From NCBI GenBank assembly GCA_021307315.1, contig JAJSPD010000015.1:372001-436000 (forward strand): a stretch of 64,000 nucleotides of DNA. The letters run 5' to 3'. Made by a program: the position numbers and the translations under genes. Within the stretch, counting starts at the first letter, position 1, and each line of letters begins with the position of its first letter. Positions 48,923 to 61,699 of this stretch are shown piece by piece. The notes beneath the pieces were generated by a model. That model was not told the origin of the DNA. It worked only from the letters and a program-made list of their open reading frames with translations, and made no database searches. The stretch comes from Bisporella sp. PMI_857. Taxonomy: Eukaryota > Ascomycota > Leotiomycetes > Helotiales > Helotiaceae.

Positions 48923-49582
48923 GACTGTGTTTCGAAGGCTTCTAATGGCTGTAGAGTGTGTCGTGACCGCCCGATAATTTTTCAGCAGTCCTGGCTGGCA
49001 CAGGAATGGAGATATCTTTGTTATTCGTATAAGGCTGACTGATAAAGCTGCTTGCAGTCTGCTGGCAAAGAACACACCAGGCATTAAATAGAGCTACAAA
49101 GCAATGGAAATGAACACTCAAGGAAAGTGAATGAGCGTGAATCGACGGGTACAGCTGGCAGAGTGAAACGTCGGGAGGAAGGGAAGGGAAAGAAAAGAGC
49201 AGTCACAGGATAATCCATACACTCTCTGGTGGTTGCACCAGTTCAAGCAGTTCAGGTTCACGTACCCTAGAGGTAATGAAAGCTTGGCTCGTTAATTTTC
49301 AGGTGCAGGGTACTACGGAAGGTGCAAGGTAGATCGAGACCCATGTAAAGACCCATTTATGATGACTAATCAAAGACGACCAACATCCATTCTGGATGAA
49401 GATTCAACCAGCTCACCATAGCATCAACCCAAGATTTGTATGACGTCCTCCAGTGAACAAAGTCGTGAATTGAGATAGTGCTTAGTTACCGCAGAGTGAA
49501 TCCCAAATCAACGCATCAACGCAACAACGCAACGCAATGCAACTCTGAATTTGTAATCCGAGAATAAAAGAAGCAATCTCAT
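48923..49582. other. Intergenic region
   Basis: Promoter of nma111 and the 3' end of the Myb-like gene. A short ACGCAAC-type imperfect repeat lies near 49510. Confidence 0.5.
49508..49542. repeat. Imperfect CAACG/CAAYGC repeat
   Basis: About 35 bases made of CAACGC, CAACAACGC and CAATGC units in intergenic DNA. Confidence 0.55.
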
Positions 49583-50087
49583 TCATGCCTCGCCTTGAGC
49601 ATTCTTATCCTCCTTGACCTTGGCACCCTGTGTTAGATGAGATTAGCAATTCTGCACTAGCACATGCCTATCTGGATAGCATTACCTTGGTAGTCTTGCG
49701 GGGAGTCGGAATCAGTCGTGCTCTCTTGGAGGGAGTACCATCGCCATCCTCAATACTCTCGCCATCGGTAGCCTTGGGTTTGCGCTTGGATTGGGGAGTT
49801 GAGGGAGTTGAGGTGCCATCGGCGTTGGCGGCAGCCAAAATCTCCTTTTGGACTTGTTCATGCCACAAGTGTTGGAGTGCCTTGCGGGATCGCCCAGGCA
49901 TCTTGAGCACATCCCAATTGACTTTATTGAACTTAGCCTGGCTCAAGAGTTGAACGACAAACTTGTACTGTAAGAAGAGTCAGCATTTTAAATGTCGGAA
50001 AATTTCCCGGAGATTTACCTTTTCTTCAGTAGTCCACTTATTGGACTTGGTGACATCAACAGCAGTGTCAGCTCCCGTATCAGCCAT
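49583..50087 (-). CDS. Small Myb/SANT-like nuclear protein
   Basis: Exons 50087-50019, 49967-49686 and 49627-49583 give 131 residues. Residues about 16-70 form a Myb/SANT-like three-helix unit: NKWTTEEKYKFVVQLL across the first intron, then VNWDVLKMPGRSRKALQHLW. The tail is basic and polar with a TPSKRARLIPTPRK segment, probably a nuclear signal, and ends KEDKNAQGEA. Small single-Myb proteins of this kind are abundant in Leotiomycetes (from memory) and are presumed DNA- or chromatin-binding. Both introns have good consensus sites. Confidence 0.8.
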
Positions 50088-52443
50088 ATTGACTACCTAT
50101 TTTATTGCAAGCACGACTAGCGTCGAATTAGCAAGGGGCTCGGCTCGTAGACGGATGGGTTTATGTCTTGAAGTCTTAATGAAGTGCAGGAGGGTATAAA
50201 GGGAAAGTGAAATCGTGAAAAGATGAGGCCAGAGGGACCCTGCCCGTGCGCGGACATTGTCCGCGCAGAGGGGACATAAGCATGGAAGTGGCCACAATGA
50301 AGGTGGTGTATAAGAGAGAATAACTTACATATTTGGTTAGTGTAGTGATTGATTAAGTGCACTCAAGGCGTGAAGTTGTGTTCGGAAGGTTAAAGACTTT
50401 GTGGGTGGGAAGAAGCAAAGTTTGTGGACGGGGGAAGAGAGAGTGTATGCTTTTATAGTCCCAGATCTTAGGAACAGGTTCAGTAAAGCGGGTCCAGCGA
50501 CTCATATCGTTCCCAAAGTGGAAGCGGGTCTGGCGTTGCCTGGCGACTCATCCTTTGTTCTATGGGCTTCCGGAAGATGGTGCGAGAGGACGATGCGATT
50601 CAGACAAACGCTAAAAATGGAAATAGGTCCAGGCTCGGACGGTTAGATCCTATTATCTAGGGTTCTGGAAGGTCAAGCTACCACCCTTATGTGAAAAGCG
50701 AGCTTCTGATCTTCTATCCTTCAAACGGTGAGGCTATCAATGGTAGGACCAAAGTGGGCCTGTATTTATGTGTAGCATGTAGGATGCTATCTGTGGTCAG
50801 AGCAAAAGAGGTGAGGGAAACACATTGGATCATCATTCGGAAAGACAGAAGTTTCGGGCAATCTAGCACCTCATTCTCTATTCTATATCCTTCTGGAAGA
50901 TAGCACGAGGAGATAAATGGAAACCTTAGAACCTCGGAAAGCGGGTCAATAACCGTTGCTAGTTCAAGGGCTTCTGGGAACTGACACGACGCATCATGAT
51001 CAAGGCTGGTCAGTTCTAGCAACTCATAACGTCTCTCAATTGAGCAACATTTTCTGTGATGTATTCTCCCTTCCCACGCATTCTACCTCCCGAAGATGAT
51101 GTGATCCCTCCAGAATTAAAGTCAGGAAGTTTAGCTATTCATAGAGTCTTCCAAATGAAGCCGGGCCTGGCAAGGCATCTAGTGCTTATTTAGCATGATA
51201 GTCAGAACAATATGGTTTAGGGGTGTTGAAGGTCAAGATGATAGAATAGGAGTGATAAGACATTCAAAACTACTTTGTGCCATTTCTTTATGGGCCATGT
51301 GATCTCTTAAGGCCTTTGCGATATTGGGATATACAGCATCTGTGGTACCAGATGGCCCAATCTTAAAATACCTCAATGCATATCTCCTAGCCATTAGATC
51401 ACACTTTGAAAGCGATAATATCAACTCAATGTTTCCGGGAGGCAATAATATTTTTCACGCGTTTAAGCAGCTATTTGAACGTTCAGGCCGCGAAGCGAGC
51501 CCCTTTCCTGTTATCAGAATGCGAAATTCTGGATTAGTATTTGTATAGTTCTCTAGAATAGGGTAAATTCTTCAACGTAAACAGCGTAAGTGATATCGAA
51601 TAGGCAACTGAGGTGCTGTTGAGCCTGGCAGGCAGCACATATTTCGAGGGAATTATTTACACAGAAGTCGCACGAGTTCCAACAGGAGGGACCAAGATTA
51701 AAGACCGGGATATGTGATCGCTGTCTCCACCTTTCATAGTTCATCACTTCAAAGGCAAACGAGCACGTACTTGAAGAAACTAGAGAACTACCATACTCAC
51801 ATCGCTAAATAATGTGCATTAGGATCTAAAGGCGACGGTGTTGGTTGTTTGTCAAAAAGTATTTTAAGATTGAAGGGGCTAGATATTCGTGGACACCTGC
51901 GGTTTCAGGCACCGATAATTGATTCTATCGCGAGGAAGAGCTTCTTTTCTTTGACAGGTTACAACTCAAATGCATAATTGCTGGTAGGACACTCGAGACG
52001 GAGATCTCGACAAAGACATAAAATATGGCTAACAAGTAGCCATGCTCAGAGTTTAGAGAATGCACTGAGAAGAACCCGGTTATGGCTAAGACTTGAGCAA
52101 TGCATTGTTGTTGTATGCCAGGTCCAGATTACTTGACCGTTCGTTTGGAGGTAGATATGAAAGGCAAAGAGCAGACAACCCTGACATTGTCCAGTAGAAA
52201 GTCTCATTTAAGAAAAGCCCATTGCATTGTGTTACAGTTTGGACATCAAGTATCCATGTCTCATATATCAAGTAGCGCCAAATTCTACCCCTTACCGCTT
52301 AATTACAAAAGAAATGTCCTCTACATCTGATTCTCATCATATGAGGTTTGCGGGCCGGTGCCTCCGAGTGATGTTAAGATGAATCTTATAATTGGCATCA
52401 TCACGCTCAGTGCCATCGTATCTTTAATAGTTTGTTGTAAAAC
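50088..52443. other. 2.4-kb intergenic region with weak internal similarity
   Basis: No gene is supported. Segments at about 50549-50598 and 50869-50918 resemble each other, with many of the differences being C/T and G/A changes, and a third weak match lies near 51080. This may be old duplicated DNA. Confidence 0.4.
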
Positions 52444-53696
52444 CTAGTTTCGCTCCTTGCTGATCTCTTCTATCACTTTCACGGCCGTGGGACCGAAAAT
52501 AGCGATAGCCTGTACAATGACTACAAGGAAGAAAAACATCATGAGCGCCTAGATATTGTTAGAGGTTGCTTATGTACCAGGTTTGTGGTGACTTACAAGT
52601 TGTATGGCAAAGACCTTCAGATACGCCTTGATGAGACGCACACGTGAGCTGCGCTCAAAGGTCTTCCAGGCATCAAGAAATCCAATAACACCGCTGCCGC
52701 CGAGGATCTCTGCGACAACCTTACCGCCGAAAGAGCGGTCAAATGGAACAACAGTTTCTTGATCTTCTGGAAGGATAGAGGCTTGAACACGGATCAAGGC
52801 AACGTTGGCTGGGATGACAAGGAATACAACCATGGCCAAGCATACGAGCCAGATACCGAGCCCCTTAGCAGCGACGATACGCGCTTCAGCTCCATCCATA
52901 TCCTTTAAAGAGTTGTGCTCGGAGAAGCTAACCATCACAAGAGTGACTGGGACAATAATGGCAAGTTGCTTGGCGATTGCATATAAAACAGTTGGACCCG
53001 CAACCTTCTTCCACATCTTGAGAGGAGGAATTCTGCGGAACCACGACTTGCCATTGTTTTCAGAGATAACTATGTGTGTCCAGGCCAGAGAAAGGTTTGC
53101 GAAGAGAACAGCGGCGAAACATGGTGCGGTTCCTCGAGGGACGAATGGAAGAACGGCAATAAATTTGGAAGACCAGTCAACTAACAAATTATGGACAACA
53201 AACATTCTGAAGCCACGGAAACGAGCCCCAAACTTGCCATCATGTGTACGGAGGTGTTTGATGGTGCGGCGGAAAGACGAGGTAATGGGCTCTTGCTTGA
53301 CAAGGAGGAGTTCTGGCTCAACCTTAGAATCGAGAGTCGCGTCTGGGTCGTCGCTCTTGACCGGCTGGAAGAGAGTAGCTTGAGGAGATTCAATCATGAT
53401 CAGGGTCGGGATCATTCTGCCAAAGGTGTACTCAACAGCAGTCGAGGCAATGACATATACAACGGCGGTAACTACAAATAACACGATTGCCCTAGACGCC
53501 TAGTCAGATTTATGTTATTCGAATCTGCGTAAGCCCCTTTCTACGCTCAATAAGACCCTAAAGCAAAAAACAAATAAATAAAATTTATAACTTACCAACT
53601 AGGCATCTTATACTCCCCATCAAGGGTCTGGTAATGCTGGCTAAGGTGGGACGAAGCCTCAACGCCACGACGGGCGAGATGAAGAACTGTGCTCAT
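52444..53696 (-). CDS. Conserved multi-pass membrane protein (often mislabelled ubiquitin carrier)
   Basis: Exons 53696-53596, 53491-52597 and 52548-52444 encode 366 residues. The short N-terminus (MSTVLHLARRGVEASSHL) is conserved in filamentous ascomycetes. Transmembrane segments include AIVLFVVTAVVYVIASTAVE, PCFAAVLFANLSLAWTHIVI, ILYAIAK-like QLAIIVPVTLVMV, WLVCLAMVVFLVIPANVALI and MMFFFLVVIVQAIAIF. A polar loop after TM1 is rich in Asp, Glu and Pro. Orthologues in Aspergillus are sometimes called ubiquitin carrier or conjugating proteins (from memory), but nothing here resembles an E2. The function is unknown. Confidence 0.8.
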
Positions 53697-54702
53697 ATTG
53701 CAAACAAAACGAGAAATAAAAGAAAGTTGTGTAGAAGCTTGATATGGAGGATAGAGGCTATAGATGTATCTAGGATGGGCCAGATACAAATAACGAGATA
53801 CAACGAAGGAAGGAGATGAAGAGCGTGACGAAAGGGTGTCGTTGGTTATGAGGGGTGTAAGCGCAGGATGAGGCGCAGGAGGTTGCCTAATTGAGACCCA
53901 CAATTGACGATCCTGAGGACCAATTAGAGGGCCGAGTCATGCTATTTACGTCTAAACACGAAGGTATTGGCACTTTCCCCAATCATGACACGGTCACTTT
54001 CCCACCCTTTTCGTATCTGATCACACAGCATTGTGAGCTTTATCCGTTTTCAGCATCGCCATTGCTTGATTCATATGGAAAGTGTAAACATCTTATTCTG
54101 TAAAGACAAAGTCTTGTTTATGATGTGTACAAAAAGACTGCTAAGTGGCAAACCAACTGGCCATGAGATGAAGGAAGACCAATCTCGTGCAGATGCTTCT
54201 TCCCACGTGAGCAATAGTCACTGAGCCTGTGGATGCATACCCGCGATCATCGAACCCGCTCGAATCAATCCCCCTCAATCTTAAGGTCGCCTTCAAGAGC
54301 GTGGAAATCCTAGATGTTTCGTCAGCATTGCCTTCGAAGTCTCAAGAAGCGCAGTTCATGCATCTCGTATCAAAGCTTTTGCTCTATTAGATTACAATAA
54401 ATCTTTATTCGGGATGTTTACATCATGTGGAGATATTTCGGCCAATAATAGAGGAGATTCGTCCACTCCGTATAGCCAAATGTCGGCTTGTCAAGCATAA
54501 CTATATCTTACCTTAACCTCCTTCTGGAGAGGTGGGGGGCAACGGTCTTCAAAGCCACCACTAGAGCTGGAAACAGCATCGTCTTGTTCATTACGCATAG
54601 AAGCCGAATCCGAAACACTGGGAGGCCCAATAAAAGCACGTCCAATAAACAAGCAAATATTGTCCTTATAGTCTAAGTACTACACCGCGTAAGTCAGCCT
54701 TT
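53697..54702. other. 1-kb intergenic region
   Basis: Upstream of the membrane gene and downstream of the small acidic protein gene. No other gene is seen. Confidence 0.5.
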
Positions 54703-55140
54703 CTACGCCATCAGCCCATAGACGGTATATACATTATCCTTGGTGATCATCCTAATCTGCATTCCCGATTTTTGCTTTCCTGCGACTACGACCAAACAGT
54801 GAACTGGTCGTTCCTTCAGCTCCTGCTCAACCTTCTCTACGACAGACTGCTCATCTCGAAGCCTGATATTCTCATGCCATGCACGACCTGCTGGATCTTC
54901 ATCATTCTCTTCGTCCATATCAAGGCCGTTTTGCTCTTCAGAATATTGGTATATCACAATTTTATCCTCAACGCCTGCCTTTTCCTTTTCCCCAAAGCTC
55001 TTAATAGCCGCAGTCGTCTCCTTTTTGGTGCGGGCATTCTCCGTTCCAGTACATGCCTCTTCTTTCTCTGTGTCGGCCGTTGGATTGGGGTTGGTGGGTG
55101 AAAAGGCACCAAAATCCGGCATTGTGTTATCGTTAGCCAT
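54703..55140 (-). CDS. Small acidic protein of unknown function
   Basis: A single exon of 145 residues. The first 60 residues are polar and charged. DMDEENDEDPAGRAWHENIR is a strongly acidic stretch. The C-terminus becomes ordered-looking: VEQELKERPVHCLVVVAGKQ and MQIRMITKDNVYTVYGLM alternate strand- and helix-type patterns. No catalytic motif, signal peptide or membrane segment is visible. The length, lack of stops and compositional coherence support a real gene. I do not recognise it. Confidence 0.6.
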   Translation of the reverse strand: MANDNTMPDFGAFSPTNPNPTADTEKEEACTGTENARTKKETTAAIKSFGEKEKAGVEDKIVIYQYSEEQNGLDMDEENDEDPAGRAWHENIRLRDEQSVVEKVEQELKERPVHCLVVVAGKQKSGMQIRMITKDNVYTVYGLMA

Positions 55141-57679
55141 CTCTCACTGTACGAGAACGAGCTTATTAGGCATTTCAATTGTTAGACTTGAAGCTTTCCC
55201 TTTTAGATGATAGGTGACGTTGAACTCAATCTATTTGTCACAATATGCAAATTCAGTCAGGCTCGGGGTTCGGTAGTGCATGTAAAGATTGAGGACGCAC
55301 AGTCTCTTTAAGAAGCAGGAGGTGACGCCATTTTTGGAATTGCCTCAAATTTTTACAGGCCGCGCTAAGGACAAGGGGTATTTTCGCGTTCTATGAAAGG
55401 CGGTGTTGACCTGACAGATTTATCAATGGGACGGGACATGACACTTTGTCAAAGGAGGAGCAGTCGTCGACTGAGCAGAGGAAAACTCAAGAATCTTGCA
55501 GAAGGGATACGTAGCTTATATCTCTCACTGGCAGTTGTGGGTCTTTATTCTTGTTTGTTTCTTATTATATTGCTTCAGGACTAGGCTAGAAAGTCTCCCC
55601 GGCGAAAGGGAGAGAGCCATTCCTAGCGGAGTATTAAGCAACTTACACTTGTCCCTATATATCTACTGGATAATCAATGGTTGTCAGAATACGGTTTAGG
55701 TCAGCTTGTTGTGGAGAGTCATTTATATCAAATTAAAGTTTAGGAAACGCTTCAAGCCCGTAGTAATACCGCAACCCGGAATATTTGGAACTGCCTATAT
55801 ATGATCTTATTTTGGATCTTTTTTTAATGACTGGTGAATCCTAGTTAGGACTAATTGACACATCTGCATATCTGGGAAACAAAATCTGTAGGCGCCTGGC
55901 AACGCTAAGAAGCACCTAATGGCCTCATTCACGAGCCCCTCATGCTGAAACTGGGAGCAGCCCGCCAGGCTCTTCTGAATTTGGATATATAACCGGGATT
56001 CTTTCACAAACCTCAAAAATACTTTCATGAAGCAGATCCCACAAATCCTTCAAAATGTTTCTTCATCTTGAATGACAACCATAATCTTTCAAATATTTAT
56101 GGTGGTTTCATGCATTCGCAAATGCCTTACTCGTTATAGTAGATGGTCGAGACAGCCTTCACTAGCCTGGCTCAAGCTAAACTATGCTAGACATGTACAC
56201 TCATCGGCATGGGCAACATTTGAAAATCAGCTTCAACGCAAGAACCGCGTAAATCGCGTTTGAAGATGCAAGCACAAGCCTTTCCTTCCTTCTCTACTGC
56301 CTCAAGTTATAATTTGATCTCAGCCCAATGTTTGAACCTTGAACACAGGTGCTGCTTATGGGATAATGAACTGGGCATGCTAGCATCATTTTATCCCAGA
56401 TCATGCATTATGTCACTAACCCAGCACATACGCAAGAGCACCAGAAGAATAATGAAGACAGTCTTCACTGATTTAGAGTTTGCCGCAGAAGTTAGGTGGA
56501 CGACGGGACTATGGACAACAGTTTTGTTGTATTCGGCTCTTGAGTCGGCATCTCCGATAATAATCACCCCACTTCTCAATAACAGAAGTGGCCGAGGCTC
56601 TCTGTGAATGCCCCCTAGAAGTTAAAGAAGAAAGAACTCCCAACTATCCACTGAGTGTTGGTTGTCCGCTTCCTACATCCAAGCTTGGCTGGGATCCAAC
56701 TCCATGGCAAAATTCTAGAGGGCGAGCCCGCAACCCAAGAGCAGAGAAGAAACAAATACAGTGTTTGGATGAAGCAGTATGGTGGAGGGGATTGATTTGT
56801 GCGGCCTCCATGTCGCTCTTGTCTTAGCAGAAGATGCCATGCGGCCCTTGTAACAACCGAACTAAACTAAAGAGAAGTCTCGTAAATGGCAACGACTGGG
56901 AATCCTTTGCCTCGGAGTTTACAATGAAAAGACACCGATGAGTACGAGTTTCGGATGGGTACGTGATGCAGACGAAGACAAAATTGGAGAGTAGATTCAT
57001 AATTAGGATTAGTTGACAATAAGAATGGGTCGTGATGGTCTGGAGATTTGAGCCTTGGCTCGATTCTGATTGTAAGGTATCATGCAGGTTGATGAATTGG
57101 GGGGATAGGTTGTAGAATATTTCTGTGACGACAGGGCCGTATCTCATTTACAGAGGAAGATTTGAAAATGTAAGGGTAATCTAAACCACGATTCCAACAA
57201 TTGTCCGGACTAGGCTCATCAGGAATGTGAGAACTCGGCTTCTATTTCAAAAGCATTTTCCCAACTCAATGGCGCTGCGTCCAGCAAGCTTGCATATATG
57301 TAGGCAAGAAAGTATTATCAAAATTTAGAGACTATTGGCGAGTATTTCGAAGGCTTGCGTAGTCACCAATGGTTGAAACGATGTGCTAGATTAGACGGAC
57401 TTTCTGGAGTGCGCCTTCTTTCACCTTCACTTTTGGAGTGGCCCAATCTACCTATCCCTCCTTCGAGACTAACATCACTTCCACACCACGCAGAGAACTT
57501 TTGATACAACAAAGGCATACCATCAGCAACACAGATGCCACAAGACACTACTCACAAACAATACTTGACCAAGGACTTGAATGTTGTCCATTTAAGGTTG
57601 TGATCTATAATTTTTAGGGCCTGGAAGATCCACGTCACCCCTGCGACCCCCCGCATTTCGGCCGCCTGCGCCGACAGCT
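55141..57679. other. 2.5-kb intergenic region
   Basis: Several short open frames occur on both strands but none shows protein-family features or consistent splicing. The right end is the promoter of the F-box-like gene. Confidence 0.5.
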
Positions 57680-60600
57680 ATGGCAACCAATACCCAGAGC
57701 TTGTGGAACTCGGCTGGCAATTCTCTGCAATTACCTCCTGCGTTGTTTGCGGTCGGTTTGAGCTCTACGTTACCTGGAGTGCCTGCGCTACCTCCAGCCA
57801 CTGGGACGGCTGCGCTACCTGCGATTACTGCCTTGCCTCTAGCAACGGCTCAAGCATCGACAATGCCAGTCTTCCCCGTAGGCGGACGCCCGCGTTGGCG
57901 AGGCGTAACTCCAAGGAGAAAGGTAGAGTTAGAGGAATTTTCGAAGGAAGAGCAGTTGTTCGTTGTGCTGGACTCGCGCCAATCAAATCGTACGATTCTG
58001 GACTTCGAAGAAGAATCAGGGGGAGCTCTGTTGGACCTCATTTTCCGTAAAGTCAGCATATTCCCTCTGCCATAAAGCTGGCAACTATTTCTGATAATTT
58101 TTCATAGCTTCCTTCAGCAGATCTCCTCTCCCTTTGCCTTGTTTCCAAACAATTTCGACATGCCGCCGCAAAGCAACTATATCGAGCGTTTCAGATTATC
58201 TTTCCAGATGAGGACGAAGACGAGGGCGATGTGCCATATGATGCACTGGCAGCCGGATTGGAGACATTTGCGACAAGCGATTATGATTATGCGCAGCATT
58301 TGCAGGAATTTGACATTGAGTCCCAATGTGGTGGAGAGAAAGGCGAGCGCGCATATGCAGAATATCACTATGATGTGAGCTGTGGGAAGTTTATGAATAC
58401 GCTGTTGCTCTTGACATTAAAGAAGGCGAAACGGTTACAGTCATTCAAGTAAGAAATCTTACAGCTGGGAGGAATTCGGTCTTATTCAGCCTCAATTGGT
58501 CCCCTACTGTTCGGAGTTCTTGCAATTACTAACCTTTGGTCTATAGATGGGATATCCGAGTTGAATTAAGCCGCTCTGTGTTTCAAGTATTGCATGCAGC
58601 TGAAAATCTGCAACACCTCCATCTTCGGATGCAGGCAGGTCCGTTTACTGGAAGTACTGGGGCTCCCTCAAGCCCTGGTACCTCGATCATATCGACCACT
58701 GCATCGCCAGTGTCAACATCATCATATGCTGGTACCATACCTCCTAATGTAGTGTTTGTAACTGCGAGCAAAGGGCAAGGAAAACCTAGCAAAAGCACCA
58801 AAGCCACGTTGCCTATACAGCAAGCAAAGCTACCAACGTTATCAGGGTTCAAAACTTTGAATAGTTTAGCTATACTGGACATGGATGAGGTAGACTATGT
58901 TGAGGAGATCAAAGAATGCTTAGAAAACACGTCGCCAAGCATTAGAACTTTGAAACTTTCGTTTTCTACGTTAATGGCAAACAGAGCACAAACACCACAG
59001 CCTGAGCCACTACCCGAAGATGACTCGGAACAGGAAGACGAGTTTGGACAACTCATGCCACCTCCCCCTGGCCCACCAGGTAGTAGTAAGTAACTTTACA
59101 CAGACCAATTTCTAAGACGCAATTCCTGCCCCTCTGTTCAAGGCTGATTAATGCTTGCAGTGCCACCTCCTGGAGCTGCCGATCCTAATGGGCCTACTAA
59201 GATTTTGAAAGCGCAAGAAGAGAAGAAACGACAGGAGAATTTCCTCAGCAAGATATTTGGGTTAGATAAGGCTGTTTCGATACCTAAGCCAGCCGAATCG
59301 ATCAACAGAAAGCCCTCAGGTGTAGCGAGAACTTCCAATGAAGGCCTGGAACATCTCAAGAAGTTTCAATCGATGCAAGAGTGGAGTAAGTGGCATAATA
59401 TTTCGGATAGTGATTTCTCGCATACATCAACAATGCGATTCTTGACAATATCATAGACCTCTCATTGAAATCCGTGATACTCGTTGATGAGTTTCGTTCC
59501 AGAATATCGGCTGACTTATATACAAATAGTTACCAACAATATGCCCTCCGATCCGAAGATGGTACAAATGTTTAATTTCATGCTTGAAGCCGGTACAATA
59601 CACGTTGCAGCAGTGCAAAGGAAAAAATCCAAGGAATCCCTTTCGAAGACAGCAGATGGTGATAGCACTTCTGCAAAGCCTAGTTCGAGTCAGACACAAC
59701 CAAGCGGGGAGTCAACAGTGGACTCGGAGCCAGGTTTATTCGACGATACTAAAGTCACAAAGATAGAGCTCAATCCTGACGTTTCCAATCCAGAAGCTAT
59801 TGATGTCGAGGCACCTGAAGAACAGGAAACCTCAGATAATGGATCGGATGATGGTGCGATATCTGATAACGAGGCTGGAGCCTCCGTAAGTGTTGGTTTG
59901 CAAACTAACAAAGCTGAAGAGGAGAAAGGTGTTGCTTCAAAATCGCGTGATAGCACCGCACGACCTAAACGTTTGACCTTGGAAACAGCGCCTCAGATGA
60001 AGGACTATATTCGTACAACCAGAGGATTGACTCTTCACACTTTGGCCATATGTCTCATACCAATTCGAGCCTCTGTTCTGTTTAAGGGCATAGATTTTTC
60101 GGTTCTGAAAAACATCACCCTTCTTAGTGTTGGTTCCCAAGTTTCGTTCTGGAATACTGCAGCGTCTAGAAATGCGATATCCCTGCTTCCGCTTAGCAAG
60201 ATTCATACCGATCATGTCACGTTGCCATTTGTTGCATTTGTTAATCAGCTGCATCGCGTGGAGGAACTGTGCCTGTATGAACGATCACAAAGTTCTTCTA
60301 AGAAAGGACCGGAAATAACAACAGGGCCAACTAACGTCGTTATGAAGCACATCAGGCAACTTATTCTGAAAAAGCATATGGATACGCTGCGGGTGTTGCT
60401 ACTTCGCAATAGTTCCTCGAGTAGTTGGGACCTAGACCATAAAAGTACAAATCTTATGAGCGCCCGCGCACAGAAATTAGAAGAGCTGAGCATCAGCTTT
60501 GGGCCAAAAGTTATGCAGCTGTTCCTGTTAGCCTTACCCAGCCTCACATCACTTCGGGCTCTGCATATTATCCGCTTTCATTCCCATGATAATGTTATCA

Positions 60601-61118
60601 ACTCTGAATTGCGGAGGTTTATCACCGAGAACATATCACGTAAGTTTAATGTTCATTGTCAGATTTCAGCTATTTCTTTAGGACGATTTAATCCTCATTC
60701 AAGTCTTCATTTCAACTGACTATCCTTCTCCACAGGAAAACCCCAAATGAAGCTTGAGTTTGTTGCCCTCGATAACTTGCTAGAGCGCATAAAGAAACGA
60801 GTACCAGAAAAGGAAAAGGAAAAGCGAATAGACAGAAAGGGCAAGGGTAAAGAAAAGGCCCCAAAGAAGCACAAGAACAAGGGCAAGGTTGTCATGGTAC
60901 ATAATGGTACATGGGTTGTTGGCAATCCCAAATCCATCTATCCACAAACAACACCTCATCAAATCACGCCTACTTCGCCAGCGGGACTTGACTGGGGAGA
61001 CGACAGTGATGAGGAAGAATCACCACGGGAGCAAAAGGTTGAGGTGGAGATCATCCACTTTGCCGATGTCAGTGACGTGAGAATTTTTCAGAAAGAGGTT
61101 ATGCTAGGAAAACTTTAG
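57680..61118 (+). CDS. F-box-like/LRR-type protein, 998 residues
   Basis: Six exons: 57680-58051, 58108-58448, 58547-59085, 59161-59385, 59503-60639 and 60736-61118. After a proline/alanine-rich N-terminus, residues about 113-148 read LLDLIFRKLPSADLLSLCLV and SKQFRHAAAKQLYR, matching the core of an F-box. Later segments show leucine-rich patterns (FKTLNSLAILDMDEV, IRTLKLSFSTL, LHTLAICLIPIR, LPSLTSLRALHII) with long disordered inserts. The C-terminus is lysine-rich with an acidic DDSDEEE block. F-box proteins recruit substrates to SCF ubiquitin ligases; the target is unknown. The join of exons 4 and 5 is the weakest point, because another acceptor at about 59460 would add coding sequence in a different frame. 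Confidence 0.72.
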
Positions 61119-61699
61119 ATGACGCTTTGGTCTAAGCAGGATCACCCTCCATATGGAGATTATATATGCATTTGGGCTTTCGGAAAGAGATGATTCAGGG
61201 CGTATCATTGGTTGAGGAGCTTCATCGGGCGGCGTTCATCGTGGTGCATAAGCGCAAAGGTCGCAAATGATGGGTCGTTCCTGCACATGGCAACATTATA
61301 CCTATTTGTTTCTTAGCGTAAATGAAGAGGTTCTTCGGTCATTCGCCGCTTCAAGTGTCCTTTGCAACTTCTGGAAGCTTTCTGCCAATACAATAGTATG
61401 CACGGAGTTATAAATCACTATCGATCGACACTTTCCTGACAGCAGCACTAATGTAGTATGACGATCATAGCGGAGCCTAAAAATACAAGTATCAAGTAAA
61501 GAGCACAAATTAAGGCCCGCATTACTCTCAATAGTAAGAGCCCTGGATGAAGCCCAAGATGAAATTTTGGCAGAGCTGTGCCCGTTAGAGTCCTCTGCAC
61601 GTTGATATGATGCACCAAGGCCAAATCTCTTGAACCAATGTATTATATATTAGTCTACTTAGCCCCCTTCTTCCAACGTAGTGTTAAAGCCTACGAAGC
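61119..61699. other. Intergenic region between convergent genes
   Basis: 3' ends of the F-box-like gene and the permease gene. No further feature. Confidence 0.55.

Noticed and set aside
48563..49042. 159-codon plus-strand open frame with many cysteines
   Set aside because: It lies antisense to the first exon of nma111 and has no family features.
51324..51548. 74-codon open frame in the 2.4-kb gap
   Set aside because: Isolated and short, without recognisable motifs or splice partners.
57703..58050. Second plus-strand frame with many cysteines inside the F-box-like gene
   Set aside because: The alternative frame is favoured only by composition; the main frame continues through five further exons.
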